NCBI GenBank assembly: GCA_036365145.1
Contig: JAEOAD010000001.1
Span: 98,677,501 to 98,741,500, forward strand
Reading direction: 5' to 3'
DNA: 64,000 nt
Source: Orientallactaga sibirica
Lineage: Eukaryota > Chordata > Mammalia > Rodentia > Dipodidae
Shown here: positions 34,113 through 45,285 of the stretch, piece after piece
Position numbering within the stretch: the stretch's first letter is position 1
Layout of the letters: each line of letters begins with the position of its first letter
Program-made: the position numbers and the translations under genes
Notes under the pieces: model-generated
Told to the model about the DNA's origin: nothing
Seen by the model: only the letters and a program-made list of their open reading frames with translations
The model's database searches: none

Positions 34113-35525
34113 GAAATTAAAATGACATAGCCGTAAAGGTGGGAGGGAATCAGAGGGTGGGAGGGAGGACAAGGGGGGGATACAAATTGGGACCCAAAAG
34201 GGAAAAATACTACAAAACCCTTTACTCTGAACAACAGGCTAAAACAGTGATCCTTCAGCAGGCCTACAGAGGGAATACTCGAACCACAGGAATCTGGAGA
34301 GAACATGATGAAGGCCAACTTTAATCTTGTCCTGCTTCTCTTTCTCTTCTCTCTCTCTCCCTCCCTCTCTCTCTCTCTCCTTCTCCTCTCTATACTCACT
34401 TTCTCTTTTACATTATATATCTTTTTCCTCCCTCACCTTCCTAGGTGCAGACTTATAACTCCCAGTGCCAGCAAGGGGTTAACTTCCACAATGAGCTGTT
34501 GATCTGAAACACCTACAAGGTTTCCCAAAAAAGACAGACTTCTGTCAGAGTACTTGGTGACCCACCAAAGGTTAATGGTAAGACCCTACTGTCGAAGACA
34601 GCATACGTGTGTGAGACCAAACACAGAGAGACCTGGCCAGAATCTGGAAGAAGGTCAGTCCCCAGACAGTTAGCTAGTCTAGTACCAGAGGGTGCTAAAT
34701 GAGCAACTGGGGGAAAATGTCCTACATTGGTCCAAACAACTTGCAGTCTAAGATACCCAGCAGGAAACAATCTGATGTAATGCTCATACAAGTGCAGTAG
34801 TGGCAAACAGCCATGGTGGGTAACCAACTGCTCTTGATTTGGCTAATAAATCCATTCAGTGGAATGGAACTCATTGTTGGAACTGGGAAATAAGTCAAAG
34901 CCATGTACAAAAAATGAGCTCAGTCTCCAAGATCTAGAGGCCACCAAATGTGGGCTAGAAGAGAGCCAATGCATATAAAGTTCCCTCCAAAACATATATG
35001 GTTATCCCTTCTATCTAGTACTAACTTCTCTCTCCGTTGGAGAATTTGCTTATCTCTTTTCAGGTGGACAATGAACCTGAAGGGAGGATCAGCTAACCAC
35101 ACCTCACCAGCTGAAACCATAGAACAACGCAGGGGAAGGGCAAGAATATAGCACTCCAGGTGATCACAACACCAGAAAAAGGCTGAAGGAGATAAACACA
35201 GAGAACATCCAACTCCAATCATAAGCCAGATATCCAGAGACACAGAGGCTCCCAAAACCTCATCAAGGAAGCAGAACTAAAATGACCCCAATGTGGCTCA
35301 GGGAAACTCGTGGAAGAGGGGGTGGAAAGATTGTTAGAGTCACAAATTGGGGCATTAGGCACAGAGACTGGGGCCTATCCACCAGAACTCTTGAGCAAAC
35401 TCACAATGCATGATACACATTCCCCATTGATGAGGGCCCCTTTGAAAGTGGGAGGACGGGGAGGAGGACAATGGAACCAATTCTATGAATGTAAAATCAG
35501 AATAATATAAATAAAAAACATAACA
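34113..35525 (+). mobile_element. L1 3'UTR-like module, copy 2 (longest)
   Basis: It starts with a G-rich purine tract (AGGTGGGAGGGAATCAGAGG at 34136, then GGGTGGGAGGGAGGACAAGG), the kind found in L1 3'UTRs, followed by a (TC)-rich stretch (34327-34395). From 34499 it is homologous to 97-1167, ending AATATAAATAAAAAAC. The 132-codon antisense Arg/Glu-rich frame at 34001-34399 arises from the TC tract. No coding sequence is visible. Confidence 0.6.
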
Positions 35526-36094
35526 TAGCTACTGTAGTTACAAGCCAGTGGGCCTAACAGAAAAAGTCAAGATTTTAGTTACTTTGCACCGCTCCCCACT
35601 GAGCCACCATCATCAGACTAAAGTTCTTAACGTCACATCCCGTTTATCCCTTGTCGATTGCTAATTTCATGATAATGATTCATATTTGATGTTGCCGAAT
35701 CCATTTAGTCAACATTTACTCAACCACTCTAACCACTCTTCTGTATTCCATAGGACCATAAAATACAGGCAGCAGAAAAACAAGTACAAAGATGTTGTCA
35801 CAGAGATGGAAAGAAGAATAACACAACTGCTGTCTGAAACCTCTGAGGGCATGGTCACCTAGGGAGGGCAGAAGTCACTACCCCTTCTGGCTGCTCAGTG
35901 GAAGCAATGAATGCCTGTGCCCTTTGTGTGCTTGCCACAGTTGTCTCAACTTGTCAGGGCATTACTCCCTCTCCTCTTCAACAGGATACCTTCAGAAAGA
36001 CCTGTGGTTCTCCAGCTTCAGCCCACTGGAATCTGGCATCCAGTTGGGAAAGAGAGTTTACACCAGCACTTTGCAAACTGCTTTTGATTTTTTT
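35526..36094. other. Unannotated sequence
   Basis: No gene or repeat recognised. It ends at a T21 run (36090-36110) that merges into MER5A. Confidence 0.4.
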
Positions 36095-36305
36095 TTTTTT
36101 TTTTTTTTCTGTAGAGGGTCAGATTCTAAATGTGTTTAGCTTTGTGGGCACTGAGCCCTCTGCTTGCAATTATGCAGCTCCACTCTGAAAGCATAAAGGC
36201 AGCCATGGGCGATATGTAAACAGATGATCACAGCTGGGTTCCAATGAATCTTTATTTATAAATACAAGTGGTGGACACAATCCAGCCAGGGTTTACTGAC
36301 CCTAG
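36095..36305 (-). mobile_element. MER5A-type hAT DNA transposon relic
   Basis: The + strand reads TTTTCTGTAGAGGGTCAGAT, AGCTTTGTGGGCACTGAGCC, AAGGCAGCCATGGGCGATAT, GTAAACAGATGATCACAGCT, GGGTTCCAATGAATCTTTAT and GGGTTTACTGACCCTAG. These are the reverse-complement landmarks of MER5A (non-autonomous hAT-Charlie): …CTGTAAAGGGCCAG…, GTTCCAATAAAACTTTAT… and …TTTGCCGACCCCTG. It is an ancient eutherian element and carries no transposase. Confidence 0.85.
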
Positions 36306-36359
36306 TCTAAATTCTTTAGATTGTATTGATGACCCTCTAGTATTAATTTTACCTTGAGA

Positions 36360-36360
<1 letters not shown>

Positions 36361-36424
<64 letters not shown>
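36361..36424. repeat. (TC)n-(AC)n compound microsatellite
   Basis: About 17 TC dinucleotides run directly into about 15 AC dinucleotides. This juxtaposes triplex- and Z-DNA-prone repeats. Confidence 0.97.
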
Positions 36425-36425
<1 letters not shown>

Positions 36426-37920
36426 GCCTACTAACATATTCATAAATTCAACTTTCATTCTGATTGTACGGAATGATTATTGCCACATACCTATAAGATT
36501 TTATTTTACTTGAGCCACAAAAGCCCTATAATATGTAGAATGGATGTGGAAGGGCCCAGGAAAAAAGGTTCAATCCCAAATACCTCAAGCATCTGCAGAG
36601 TTATCATCCAGCCTTTTCGTTGCCATGTATAGAAATCCACTGATATTTCTGAGCAACCAGATGCCTTTCAATTTGACTTGATTTGATAAGAGCCACTTAC
36701 TGCCAACCTAAGATACACAACTAATCTGCATAAGCATGTTATCATCCGTAAAAGTGCCTCTGAGTGAGGGAAAGGACTCATGAGTGAGAATATGTTATCA
36801 GTGATGCTAATAACACCTTCATAGTCTTTTTTTTTTTCGATCTTTTCAAAAGGTATTCATATATCCTTTATCTTGCAGATTCTATGCCATGCTAAAAGAC
36901 CGGAAGAGAGACACAGAAGCTACTGTGTAAAGTCATTTATAAAATAAACAAATCTATTAACCAATGGTCCTGATTATCTCTCTACTCACAGCCATACTCA
37001 TTTCTTTGGTTTTGGCTTCTCAGACTCACCAAGGTAAAGAAAATGAAAATGTCCCTGACCTTGCACAGGTAAGTTGCCTGAAAACACAGTGCCACAGCAG
37101 GAAGAACCTGTCTTATTCACTTTTTTTATATGTTGGCCTCTGTAATTAAGGGCCCAAGCCTTGTTCAAACTTCCTGATAGACCGTAGCTGGAGTTTGCGC
37201 CAATAAATTGATGTTTTCCCTGCTGAGAACATCAGTCATTTCTCAGACCACACTACATCTCAAGAACACTGCTTGCTCTCAGTAGTTTTGTGAGCTACTT
37301 TACATCTAGAGAAGTTGTGAAAACTTACTCCTTTTTCCTGTTTTTACTCTCTCCCTCTCTCCTTCATTTGTTCTCTCATCCTAAACACAGTTTGACACTA
37401 ATTCCAGTGATATAAAAAAAATGAGGCATTTAGCTCCATTATAAAAGCTTTCTGAATATCCAAATCCTACAGTAGAAGGAATTTTCTTGCAGATGGAGTT
37501 CTGAGGTAATATGGGATCTCACCTATATCCATCTCTCTCTGGAAACATAAAGATCTCTTTATCTTCTATTTAGGAAATCTTTCCCTTATACACATATGAG
37601 ACACCTTGACTTCACATTCTCATTGTCTTAAAAGAAATTATATTTACGGCAGCCATTTAGAGATTTTTAATTCCCATCACTAATATGTGCAATTGATCTA
37701 CATTTAAGCGAATTTAATCATGTCTTGGTGACAAATTTAGCTTAAAGCAGAGCTTTACTTAGGACTTCTGAGTAAATTTCTATTGAAAAGGTCAATGTCT
37801 AACATTTGTCAGTTAAAGCCCACATCAGACAAATTAAGTTTACCTCCACTTGTCTAAAGCATAAACACTTCAACTCTGAAATCTCAGTGGTTGTCAATTA
37901 GGAAAAAAACACCAAAACAA
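36425..37920. other. Unannotated AT-rich sequence
   Basis: About 1.5 kb with no recognised gene or repeat. Confidence 0.4.
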
Positions 37921-38125
37921 AGCCTGGAGAGATGGCTTAGGGGTTAAGGCACTTGTCTGCAAAGCCAAAAGACCCAGGTTCAACTCCCCTAGGACTCACA
38001 TAAGCACAAGGGGGCGCATGCATCTGGAGTACATTTACTGTGGCTAGAGGCCCTGGCATGCCCATTCTCTCTCTCTACCTTACTATTTCTGTATCTCTCT
38101 CTCAAATAAATACATGAAAAAATAT
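37921..38125 (+). mobile_element. DIP SINE (type I, short)
   Basis: GCCTGGAGAGATGGCTTAGG head, AGGTTCAACTCCCCTAGGAC, then CACATAAGCACAAGGGGGCG, in which the usual CCAGATG of AAGCCAGATGCACAAG is deleted. (TC)n and CTCAAATAAATACATGAAAAAAT tail follow. Confidence 0.93.
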
Positions 38126-38159
38126 TTTTAAAATGTCAACTGAGAGTTTTTTGAAGTAG

Positions 38160-38598
38160 GACCTGTGGAGAGAAACAGCCCATTGCACTTCATCAGGGCC
38201 CCAGTTGAAAACACAGAGGAACTGGGGAAATGAGCAAGAGTGCTGCTTTCTCAGTGAACCTGATACCAGCACAAGGGTGAAGGAGATAGACACTGAGGAC
38301 ACTCAACTTCTACTAAACCAGAGATCCAGAGGCTCCTAATAGCCCATCACTGAAGTAGACCTAAATCAAGCCCAACATGGCTCAGGGAAATTCACAGAAG
38401 AGGGGGCGGAAAGATTGTTAGAGCCACAAGTTGGGACATTATGCACAGAGACATTTCCTCATCCCCATAACTGATGGCTAACCCCATAATGCAGGACACA
38501 CAATTCCCATGGGGATAACTGGCATCCCCAGTGAGGAGGGTCCCTTTGAGGGGGGCAGAGATGTGCTATGTTCATAACTGATAAAGAAAAAAAAAACA
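38160..38598 (+). mobile_element. L1 3'UTR-like module, copy 3 (5'-truncated)
   Basis: Homologous to about 690-1167 and 35060-35525: GAAAACACAGAGGAACTGGG, GAGATCCAGAGGCTC-like, GGCTCAGGGAAATTCACAG, AGAGGGGGCGGAAAGATTGT and GAGGAGGGTCCCTTTGAGGG. It ends GATAAAGAAAAAAAAAACATG. 5' truncation with an A-rich 3' end is the signature of target-primed retrotransposition. Confidence 0.7.
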
Positions 38599-38749
38599 TG
38601 AATACTTTATTCCAGAGTTAGAATTCTTTTTCTCATACTGGTAATGGAAAACATTAAACAATGCCCCATGTTACTGGAAAATTCAAAATCAATATGAGGA
38701 TTGCTGCACCTAGTGTGGATGAAACAAGTGAGGGAAGTCTTATTTATTT

Positions 38750-38872
38750 ATATACATTTGAGACAGGGTCTTCCTATGTAGTCTAGTATGTCTTTGAGCT
38801 TTATCGTATTGCCTAAGTCTCTGGAGTACTGGGATGACTGGCCTGTGTACTGTGCCCAGATGTGATTTTAAT
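38750..38872 (-). mobile_element. B1-related SINE, diverged
   Basis: The + strand GAGACAGGGTCTTCCTATGT, AGTCTAGTATGTCTTTGAGC and GGAGTACTGGGATGACTGGC follow the antisense B1 order (GAGACAGGGTTTC…, GTAG…GCTGG…, AGTGCTGGGATTAAAGGC). Old copy, possibly a proto-B1. Confidence 0.7.
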
Positions 38873-39371
38873 CCTTTATTGAAGTCTATGATTCTCATTA
38901 GGGGTAAAAGATCACCTCATTATGGTGAATTAACATGAAATTATCAACATCAAAGTGTAATAATATCATTGTTTTGTGTTAGTCTGAAGACAGTGTGTGT
39001 GTTATGAAAAGTAGAACATCTGTTTTGTTTTGGTCTGGGGAAAGCTTTACGAAACCTGAAAGATAACATGAACCGTCACTTTAGACAGGTAAAGACATCG
39101 CACTATCATAATCAGATTTTCTTTGGATTTTGTTTTATAATTTGCTATATCATATGTAAATTATCTTATTAAATGTAAGTTTTAAAGGGAAGCAGCTCAC
39201 AGGGCTGTCACTGAGCTCCACCAAGGAAAAGTGAAGGGAAAGATAGAGAACAGGAAGCAAGAACACGGATGCCATCATATACATGCGATCTACTAATGTA
39301 CTGGAAGACATAGTGTGGCAGTGAGTGGGATAATGTTCCTTAGAAGTTCTTAGACTCAGACACCTCAGACA

Positions 39372-39413
<42 letters not shown>

Positions 39414-40064
39414 CATCCCAGTGTGAGTGGCAATGCTAACTGAGCTGTCCCACGATTATTGATGAGGCTGTCTTTCCCAAGCACCCTGTAATTACTATGC
39501 TGTTCAGCTCATTGCAACTAAACCTTACCAGGGTGGTCATGGAAGAAGGATGGGTGTTGTGAAAGACCATGAAGACCTCCTGTTAAGGCATCAGTCATTA
39601 GGAGAAAACGAACTGTACCACATTTTAGGTGTATAAAAAGACTATGTAGGAGATGCAAGTACTATCCAGAAATTGTAACTTACTGTCATAAAGTAAATAA
39701 ATAACTTTATAAAGTTATAAATAACTTTAAGTGAACTTACCTATGGCTAAAGTATATAACCCAGAAGCTCAAATTTATTAGACCTTAAAAATAACCGAGC
39801 CAAACAAGAATTAGAGTAGTTAGATTCAGTAACCAGCAATTATTTATTAACATACCATGTGGCCAATAAAATCCCTGGCATGAAGATGAAAATACTTTGA
39901 AAATATGAGGTACACAGTGTTCATATATGATAGCCTATGGCTTCTGGAACTAATTATAGCTATCCATCACAACTGGTGTTTCCAACTCCCAAATACCACC
40001 GAAGCACCAGGGGACACACATCAATAATATAAGATGGCATTAGTACTAATTAGTAGGAACTACT
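38873..40064. other. Unannotated sequence with (CA)n
   Basis: No gene or interspersed repeat recognised. Perfect (CA)n lies at 39373-39411. Confidence 0.4.
39373..39411. repeat. (CA)n microsatellite
   Basis: About 19 uninterrupted CA dinucleotides. Confidence 0.97.
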
Positions 40065-40325
40065 TGTGGATGGGGAGATGGCTCAAGGAGTAAGTTTCTC
40101 CAAAAACAGGCATGAGGACCTGAACTCGTATTCCTAGTACCTATGCAAAATGCCTGGTATGGTGGGATGAGCCAGAAATCCTGATATGTGCAAGCACTGT
40201 GGATTACTGACTAGCTAGTTTAGTTGAATTAATGAGCTTTAGGTGGAGGGAGACTGAGGAAGAGACTGGACATCAAAACCTGGATGTGCACACATGCACA
40301 TGTACATGCACACGCATACAAATGC
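40065..40325 (+). mobile_element. B4/RSINE1-type composite SINE
   Basis: GGATGGGGAGATGGCTCAAGG head, GGACCTGAACTCGTATTCCT, AATGCCTGGTATGGTGGGAT B1-like start, GGAGGGAGACTGAGGAAGAG, and an AC-rich CATGCACATGTACATGCACA end. Confidence 0.75.
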
Positions 40326-42137
40326 ACATGGCAAATATTACTATTAACAACTTATCAAAACTATAATAGTCACATTAATTTTAATCACATTTAATAAATG
40401 GTTAAAATTATAGAATTAAGTTGAAAATGAAATCAGAAATATGTTAATTTACACTATTTAGCACAATATTATTTGAGCTCAACAACAATTTAAGTTCCAT
40501 GACATATGTTAAAAATCAGGCAGCAAACTGGAAAATATATTTGACTTTCAGTAATCTTAGATGGATTATAACATTGTTCATAAAGGGGAAAATATATTAA
40601 TTTAACACAGATTCATGATACAAGAACTATAGCTCTCGATAAAAGAACAGATATAAAGAGCTCTGTACATAGTAGGCTTTCACAAAGTGACAATTATTGT
40701 TAGTAGGACAAATAATTTGCTCAAAAAATACTCATTTGACAGCTATAGACTCTCTCCAAATGAAGAAATTAGCTCTGTTTCTGAGTATGAGGGTTAAAGC
40801 TACAGCTGTTAATGTTTAAATGACTATAATTTTCATCCAACCTGACACACAAATTCTTGATATACCCTGTCATCTGTTTCCTGTAGCTTGCATATAAATG
40901 GATGGATTCTACTGGATGAGTGAGTAGCTATGCAGAAAAAAACTGCAAGCTGTATGCCCAGACAGGCTTTCTACTCTTCCTTCTAATGCCAACTCACGGC
41001 CACTCCCCACTTCTTAAGGCTTTAGCTCTATCAAGCATAAATATGAACAGTGCTGCTCCTTTGAAGTCATAGGGTTCAGTGTGGTAGAATCCGAGTATAT
41101 TCTTTGGATACCTAAAAGAAAACCCATGAAACACAAATGACTTCTATTCTTGAGACAGTGCTTTGAAGTAGCATATATAATAAACAATGGATGGAAAGGA
41201 AAAATAAAATATCAGTGGCCTATGAAATTGTTCAATTCATGTCCCTTTATCTATGGAGAATCCTTAACATGATGAAACTGATCAAGGCCTCCTAAACAAT
41301 TAGAATGTTTCTGGCTCTGGGACCTAAGGTTAATAGCTTTACTTTATTTATTTATTTATTTATTTATTTATTTTAATTTTTCATCATGGATACATCACTG
41401 AAAACCAGCACAGCAAAACCATGGACCACATAAGGAAAGAAGCAGGCCTGTCCTATTTATCATGTGATATAAGGTGAGTTGTTTCACTGAGTATCTGGAA
41501 ATATCTGAATATCTGACAGATTATCAATATATGACTCTTGAACAAAAGTCTTCAATCCTAGTTCTACTCTTGGAAAATCAATTAGCCTTTGGTTACATTA
41601 CATCAAATGTCAGTAGTAACATTTTGTTCTGTTGCTCTTGCAGGGTTTTCTTCTATGATCAATTTCAGTGTCACTTTAATGGCCTTCTCAAATTGAAATA
41701 ACCTCTTCTGCACTGGCCTGAATATCCTGGAATGCATATCAAGAGAAAAGTTCAACCAAAAAGATCAAGCACGAAACCATGTCTTATCTTCTCAAATAGA
41801 TTAGAACTCTTCAGAGTAACAAAGCCCACATCTTAGCCCTTGCTCCAGCCATTGTGCCCGTCACTGCAGGTGTGGGACAGAGCTTAGATACATCAGTTAA
41901 ATAACCAGAAATGTAAAATCATCTGGATCATCTGTAAGAATTTTAAATTGTAAGACCTTAAAACTGTTTCTCACAAGGCTCATATTCAATAAGAACTAGG
42001 ACAGATTTATTTCTTAACATTGACTAACCATTATGGTCCTTCCCTTAACTTTTTCTCCCCAAGAAGAGGTAGCTACATTTAAGAGATAGACTTCATTCTT
42101 GGGTCATGTATTCAGAAATTAGATAGTTTTCTATATA
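40326..42137. other. Unannotated, SINE-free sequence
   Basis: No gene and no SINE. A (TTTA)n run lies at 41343-41372. A faint L2/MIR-like phrase (CTGTACATAGTAGGCTTTCAC near 40663) is too short to call. Confidence 0.4.
41343..41372. repeat. (TTTA)n microsatellite
   Basis: About seven TTTA units, stand-alone. Confidence 0.95.
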
Positions 42138-42179
42138 TTAGAGAATTATAGGGAAACATGTTGTTTTCTCTGACAATAA

Positions 42180-42920
42180 GCTGAAGCATGCTATTATTCT
42201 CTTACACCCCAAGCAACACAGACATTGGCAGAAAGCTTCATGACATTTAGTAGCTCTAAATGGACAGACAACCTGTATTGTCCCCGCTACTTGTCCATTC
42301 ACCATGGCCCAAGGGGACCAAGGAAAATAGCACAGCTTAAGAGAGAGAACACATTGACCAGCACCTATGACATTGCCAGGGAGCTCGTTAACACAGAACC
42401 TCAGAGCACACACTGCCCATGAGGCAAAGGGCTCTAGGGCGTGCGTGTACCCATCACAGCAGATGAAGCACAACCCCGGGCCTGACTTCTGGGGACCACT
42501 GCTCCTTCCTCCATGGCAACAGACTTGAAGGTCCCTGGCCGAGCTCTTCATCCAAGGCCTTTGTTTGCTGGGACTCTGACATTCCAGGTGACTTTTCCTT
42601 CCCTCACTACTTACACAAACTGAATCGTTTTTTAGTTTTTCTTTCTCCAACTGATCTGGGGATTGTTTTGCTCTAATAAAATGGCTACACTGTTGATTAA
42701 GGAATGTGATAAACCTGCTGTCAATTACCCTAATTGATCTGACAGCCTGATTAGGGCCAGAAAGGAGATTTCCTCAGCACAGCCTTATTAAAAAGGAGAA
42801 AGCAAAACAAAGGGCCATGTAATTAAAATGAGATCACTAGCAATGAGTATGTAAAATCAACCCTGAGAGGCATTAGTGAAGGGAAAACTCGTCTAAATGA
42901 CATCTTACAAAGGCAAGACG
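42180..42920. promoter_or_regulatory. Candidate conserved non-coding regulatory element
   Basis: This 740-bp stretch is free of recognised repeats. Its second half is packed with homeodomain-type TAATT cores: TAATAAAATGG, GTTGATTAAGG, CAATTACCC, TAATTGATC, GTAATTAAAATG. It also has TALE-type TGACAG/CTGTCA words and SOX-like AACAAAG (near 42806). The core at 42718-42745 is an imperfect inverted repeat (CTGTCAATTA … TAATTGAT CTGACAG). Its first half carries the longest open frame of the window (antisense 42138-42650), which I do not read as a gene. Enhancer function and conservation are inferred from composition and could not be tested. Confidence 0.35.
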
Positions 42921-43260
42921 GTCAAATAAATCAGTGGGCTACTAGGGAAGAATGCTGAACAGAAGCACAGGGAAGATTCTTAACTTACCAGTAGCGTTGA
43001 GATTCACAAAATCCATTCTTGTCTTATGGTCAGGAGAACACAATTACTAGCTACATTCATAGGAGACAATCCCAAGTAGGAGGCCAGTGACTGGTGACAT
43101 TTCTACTTACATGTATCATAGTGTGCTGAAAGTAGAATCTTATGTCCACATCTCAACAGAACAAACAAACAAACTGTCGGGAACAGGCAGCCTACAGTTC
43201 AGGCAGAAACCAAAATTGGGTGTACCCTTCAAAGGCCCACTTCAAGAGAATGATATAACT

Positions 43261-43360
43261 CCTCTAACAGGTATACCCCATCTCTAACAGGTATACCCCA
43301 TCTCTAACAGGTATACCCCATCTCTAACAGGTATACCCCATCTCTAACAGGTATACCCCA
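43261..43360. repeat. Perfect 5 x 20-bp minisatellite
   Basis: The unit TCTCTAACAGGTATACCCCA is repeated five times back to back. Copies 2-5 are identical, and copy 1 differs only in its first base (C for T). Perfect identity indicates a recent expansion. Each unit contains ACAGGTATAC, which resembles a 5' splice-site core (CAG|GTATAC), but no exon is supported here. Confidence 0.98.
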
Positions 43361-43489
43361 ACTCAATGTTTCCATAACTTCCCCAAACATAGCCATGCAT
43401 TGGGAGATATTACATGCTCAAAATGGGCTTTCTAGAAGGGTAAGGCTATAATATGGCAACTCTCTTACTTCACACAGCAAAAATATCTT

Positions 43490-43760
43490 GGTCCCAAGAG
43501 TGCAGAGAAATAGAATATTATTAGCTAATTAAGATGAACTGTCACACTGAAGTGTTTGATTAAATTAATTAATCAAGCTGATGACTGGTCTGAAGGGGGG
43601 TTGGAAGCTGTTTGTACAGTGCACCTGGTAAATTGTGCTATTAACCAATGGCCCCTTAGAAATTTAAAGCAAAAGTATGCTTAGATGAAAGATAAGTTAG
43701 CACAGGGTTAACAGAGTGATAAGAATGAACAATAATGTCTTTTACACAGCATGTGCCAAA
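43490..43760. promoter_or_regulatory. Candidate regulatory element with homeodomain-type inverted repeat
   Basis: Repeat-free AT-rich stretch. At 43556-43576 TTGATTAA and TTAATCAA form an 8-bp perfect inverted repeat separated by ATTAA. Adjacent words are TTAGCTAATTAAG (near 43521) and AACTGTCACA (TALE-like). Motif density resembles that at 42.7 kb. No direct evidence of function. Confidence 0.3.
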
Positions 43761-43929
43761 CAGATGTATGAGTGGACAGGTTTGAACTTCAGGTTCACTT
43801 GATCAATATGTTAACAATAAATACAACAGAAGTTTCACTTGAAATATTTATTGAACATAATGCTTCTCTCACAAATACATGGAAAAACAAATTAAAGCAG
43901 ACCAAAGAAGAATCAACACCAAGACTTTT

Positions 43930-44240
43930 GTCTTAATTTAGCGCTTCAGGTAAACATATCCAAGCATTCTTTGTTAACATCACAATGGGGAATTAAAACT
44001 CTAGCTTCATTTGACATTCGACGACTGTGTCATCTCACTTAATAGATGTATTATGCCTTCATTTTCATTTCAGCAAGAGATAAACCTTCCCTTCCACCAC
44101 AGCTCTCCTAATCTGTGAATGGCACTGATTGTTTCTGACCAATTCAATCTAACACGGTGTTGGCAGGGAACACTAAATGCACCAGATACAAAGCTTTCTC
44201 TCTATGTGTAGGTAAAGGTTCCTGGCATTTTATATCCTAC
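43930..44240. other. Repeat-free sequence, possible conserved element
   Basis: No recognised repeat. Includes CATTCTTTGTTAACATCACAA, with SOX-like CTTTGTT and HNF1/FOX-like GTTAAC words. A weak candidate only. Confidence 0.25.
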
Positions 44241-45124
44241 ATGGATTTGCTACTAGACTATTGTGCAGGCATCAAATTGCGTGAGATGGTCTAAGACTTC
44301 CTCTGTAGTGAAACCACCTGTCCACAGATGACCAGTAGTCCTTGGAGACTCTAGAGTTAAGCAACAGTTCAAACAGGATTACAATTGCATGTGATTCCTC
44401 TGATTTGTAAACAACCTTTTATTATAAGTCACCTGGAGTTTGATTTAGTTTAAACAGACATGGCTGTTTACCCATTTCAAATAGGCCCAGGACAATGCCT
44501 TCAATCACAGCATAGTAATAACTGGAAAGCTCAGGGAATATGTCATCTTTATGCTCTATAAAACACCAAACACTCCTTCCTCTTCCATAAAAGCACTTAT
44601 CAAAGTGTTTTCACATTTCAAAGGTGTAGATATATTCAAGAGGTATTTAATCAAGGTCCAAGATTCACTCGTTCATTTATTCATTCATCTATCCATTCAT
44701 TCTAATTATCTTAGTTTTTCATAGCATCTCCTGTAGTCAAGATGCAAATATAAGTAAGAATTTTTCTAACCTTTGCAGAGTTCAGTGGGTAGTATTAGAA
44801 CTAGTTGTCTCTAGATAAAATGTAATTAACTAAATTAACTAAGAACTCAATTTCAAATGCAACAAGGTACTTTTTTTTTTTTAGTTTTAAAAACGCCCTA
44901 TAAAATCGCAATGAAAAAAATAATTTGAAAGCTGTAATGAGCTTCCTTGCCCTAAATTGATAAGTCATTGTCATCAGATATTAAATTTTATCACCTTCAA
45001 TAAATACTTTAAAAAGGTGTAATAGTTAAAGGCAATAAAATAAATGAGAATCATTTCTTTTGATCTGAATTACTTAGTTTGCATCAGATCTGATTATGGC
45101 TAATGCATATAAAACTATTTATTT
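44241..45124. other. Unannotated sequence
   Basis: AT-rich, with no gene or interspersed repeat seen. A short imperfect (ATTC)n lies at 44665-44702 and a T12 near 44871. Confidence 0.4.
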
Positions 45125-45285
45125 ATTTTTATTTCTTCCCAGTTAGCTCATAGGTTCTCTAAGGGAGAGGAAGTGTTTACCTTTGATCATTAAGGTGTTC
45201 TCTATGCCTATAACAGTGTCTGGCATATAGTGTTATCCATAGTAATGTATGGAATGAATAAAATGAGTGATGATGAAATAAATTA
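45125..45285 (+). mobile_element. L2 (or MIR-family) 3' end relic
   Basis: CATAGGTTCTCTAAGGGAGAGG, AACAGTGTCTGGCATATAGT and GAATGAATAAAATGA match the order of the L2/MIR 3' end (AGCTCCTTGAGGGCAGGG…, ACAGTGCCTGGCACATAGT…, TGAATGAATGA). Confidence 0.7.

Noticed and set aside
34001..34399. 132-codon antisense frame rich in Arg/Glu
   Set aside because: It is produced by the (TC)n stretch of the L1-like module. Similar RERERE or SLSLSL frames occur at every DIP tail in the window.
43087..43287. 66-codon frame running into the minisatellite
   Set aside because: No homology signal. The end is encoded by the tandem repeat.
43261..43360. Tandem 20-bp units considered as a CRISPR-like array
   Set aside because: The units are directly adjacent with no spacers, and the genome is mammalian. 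It is a minisatellite.
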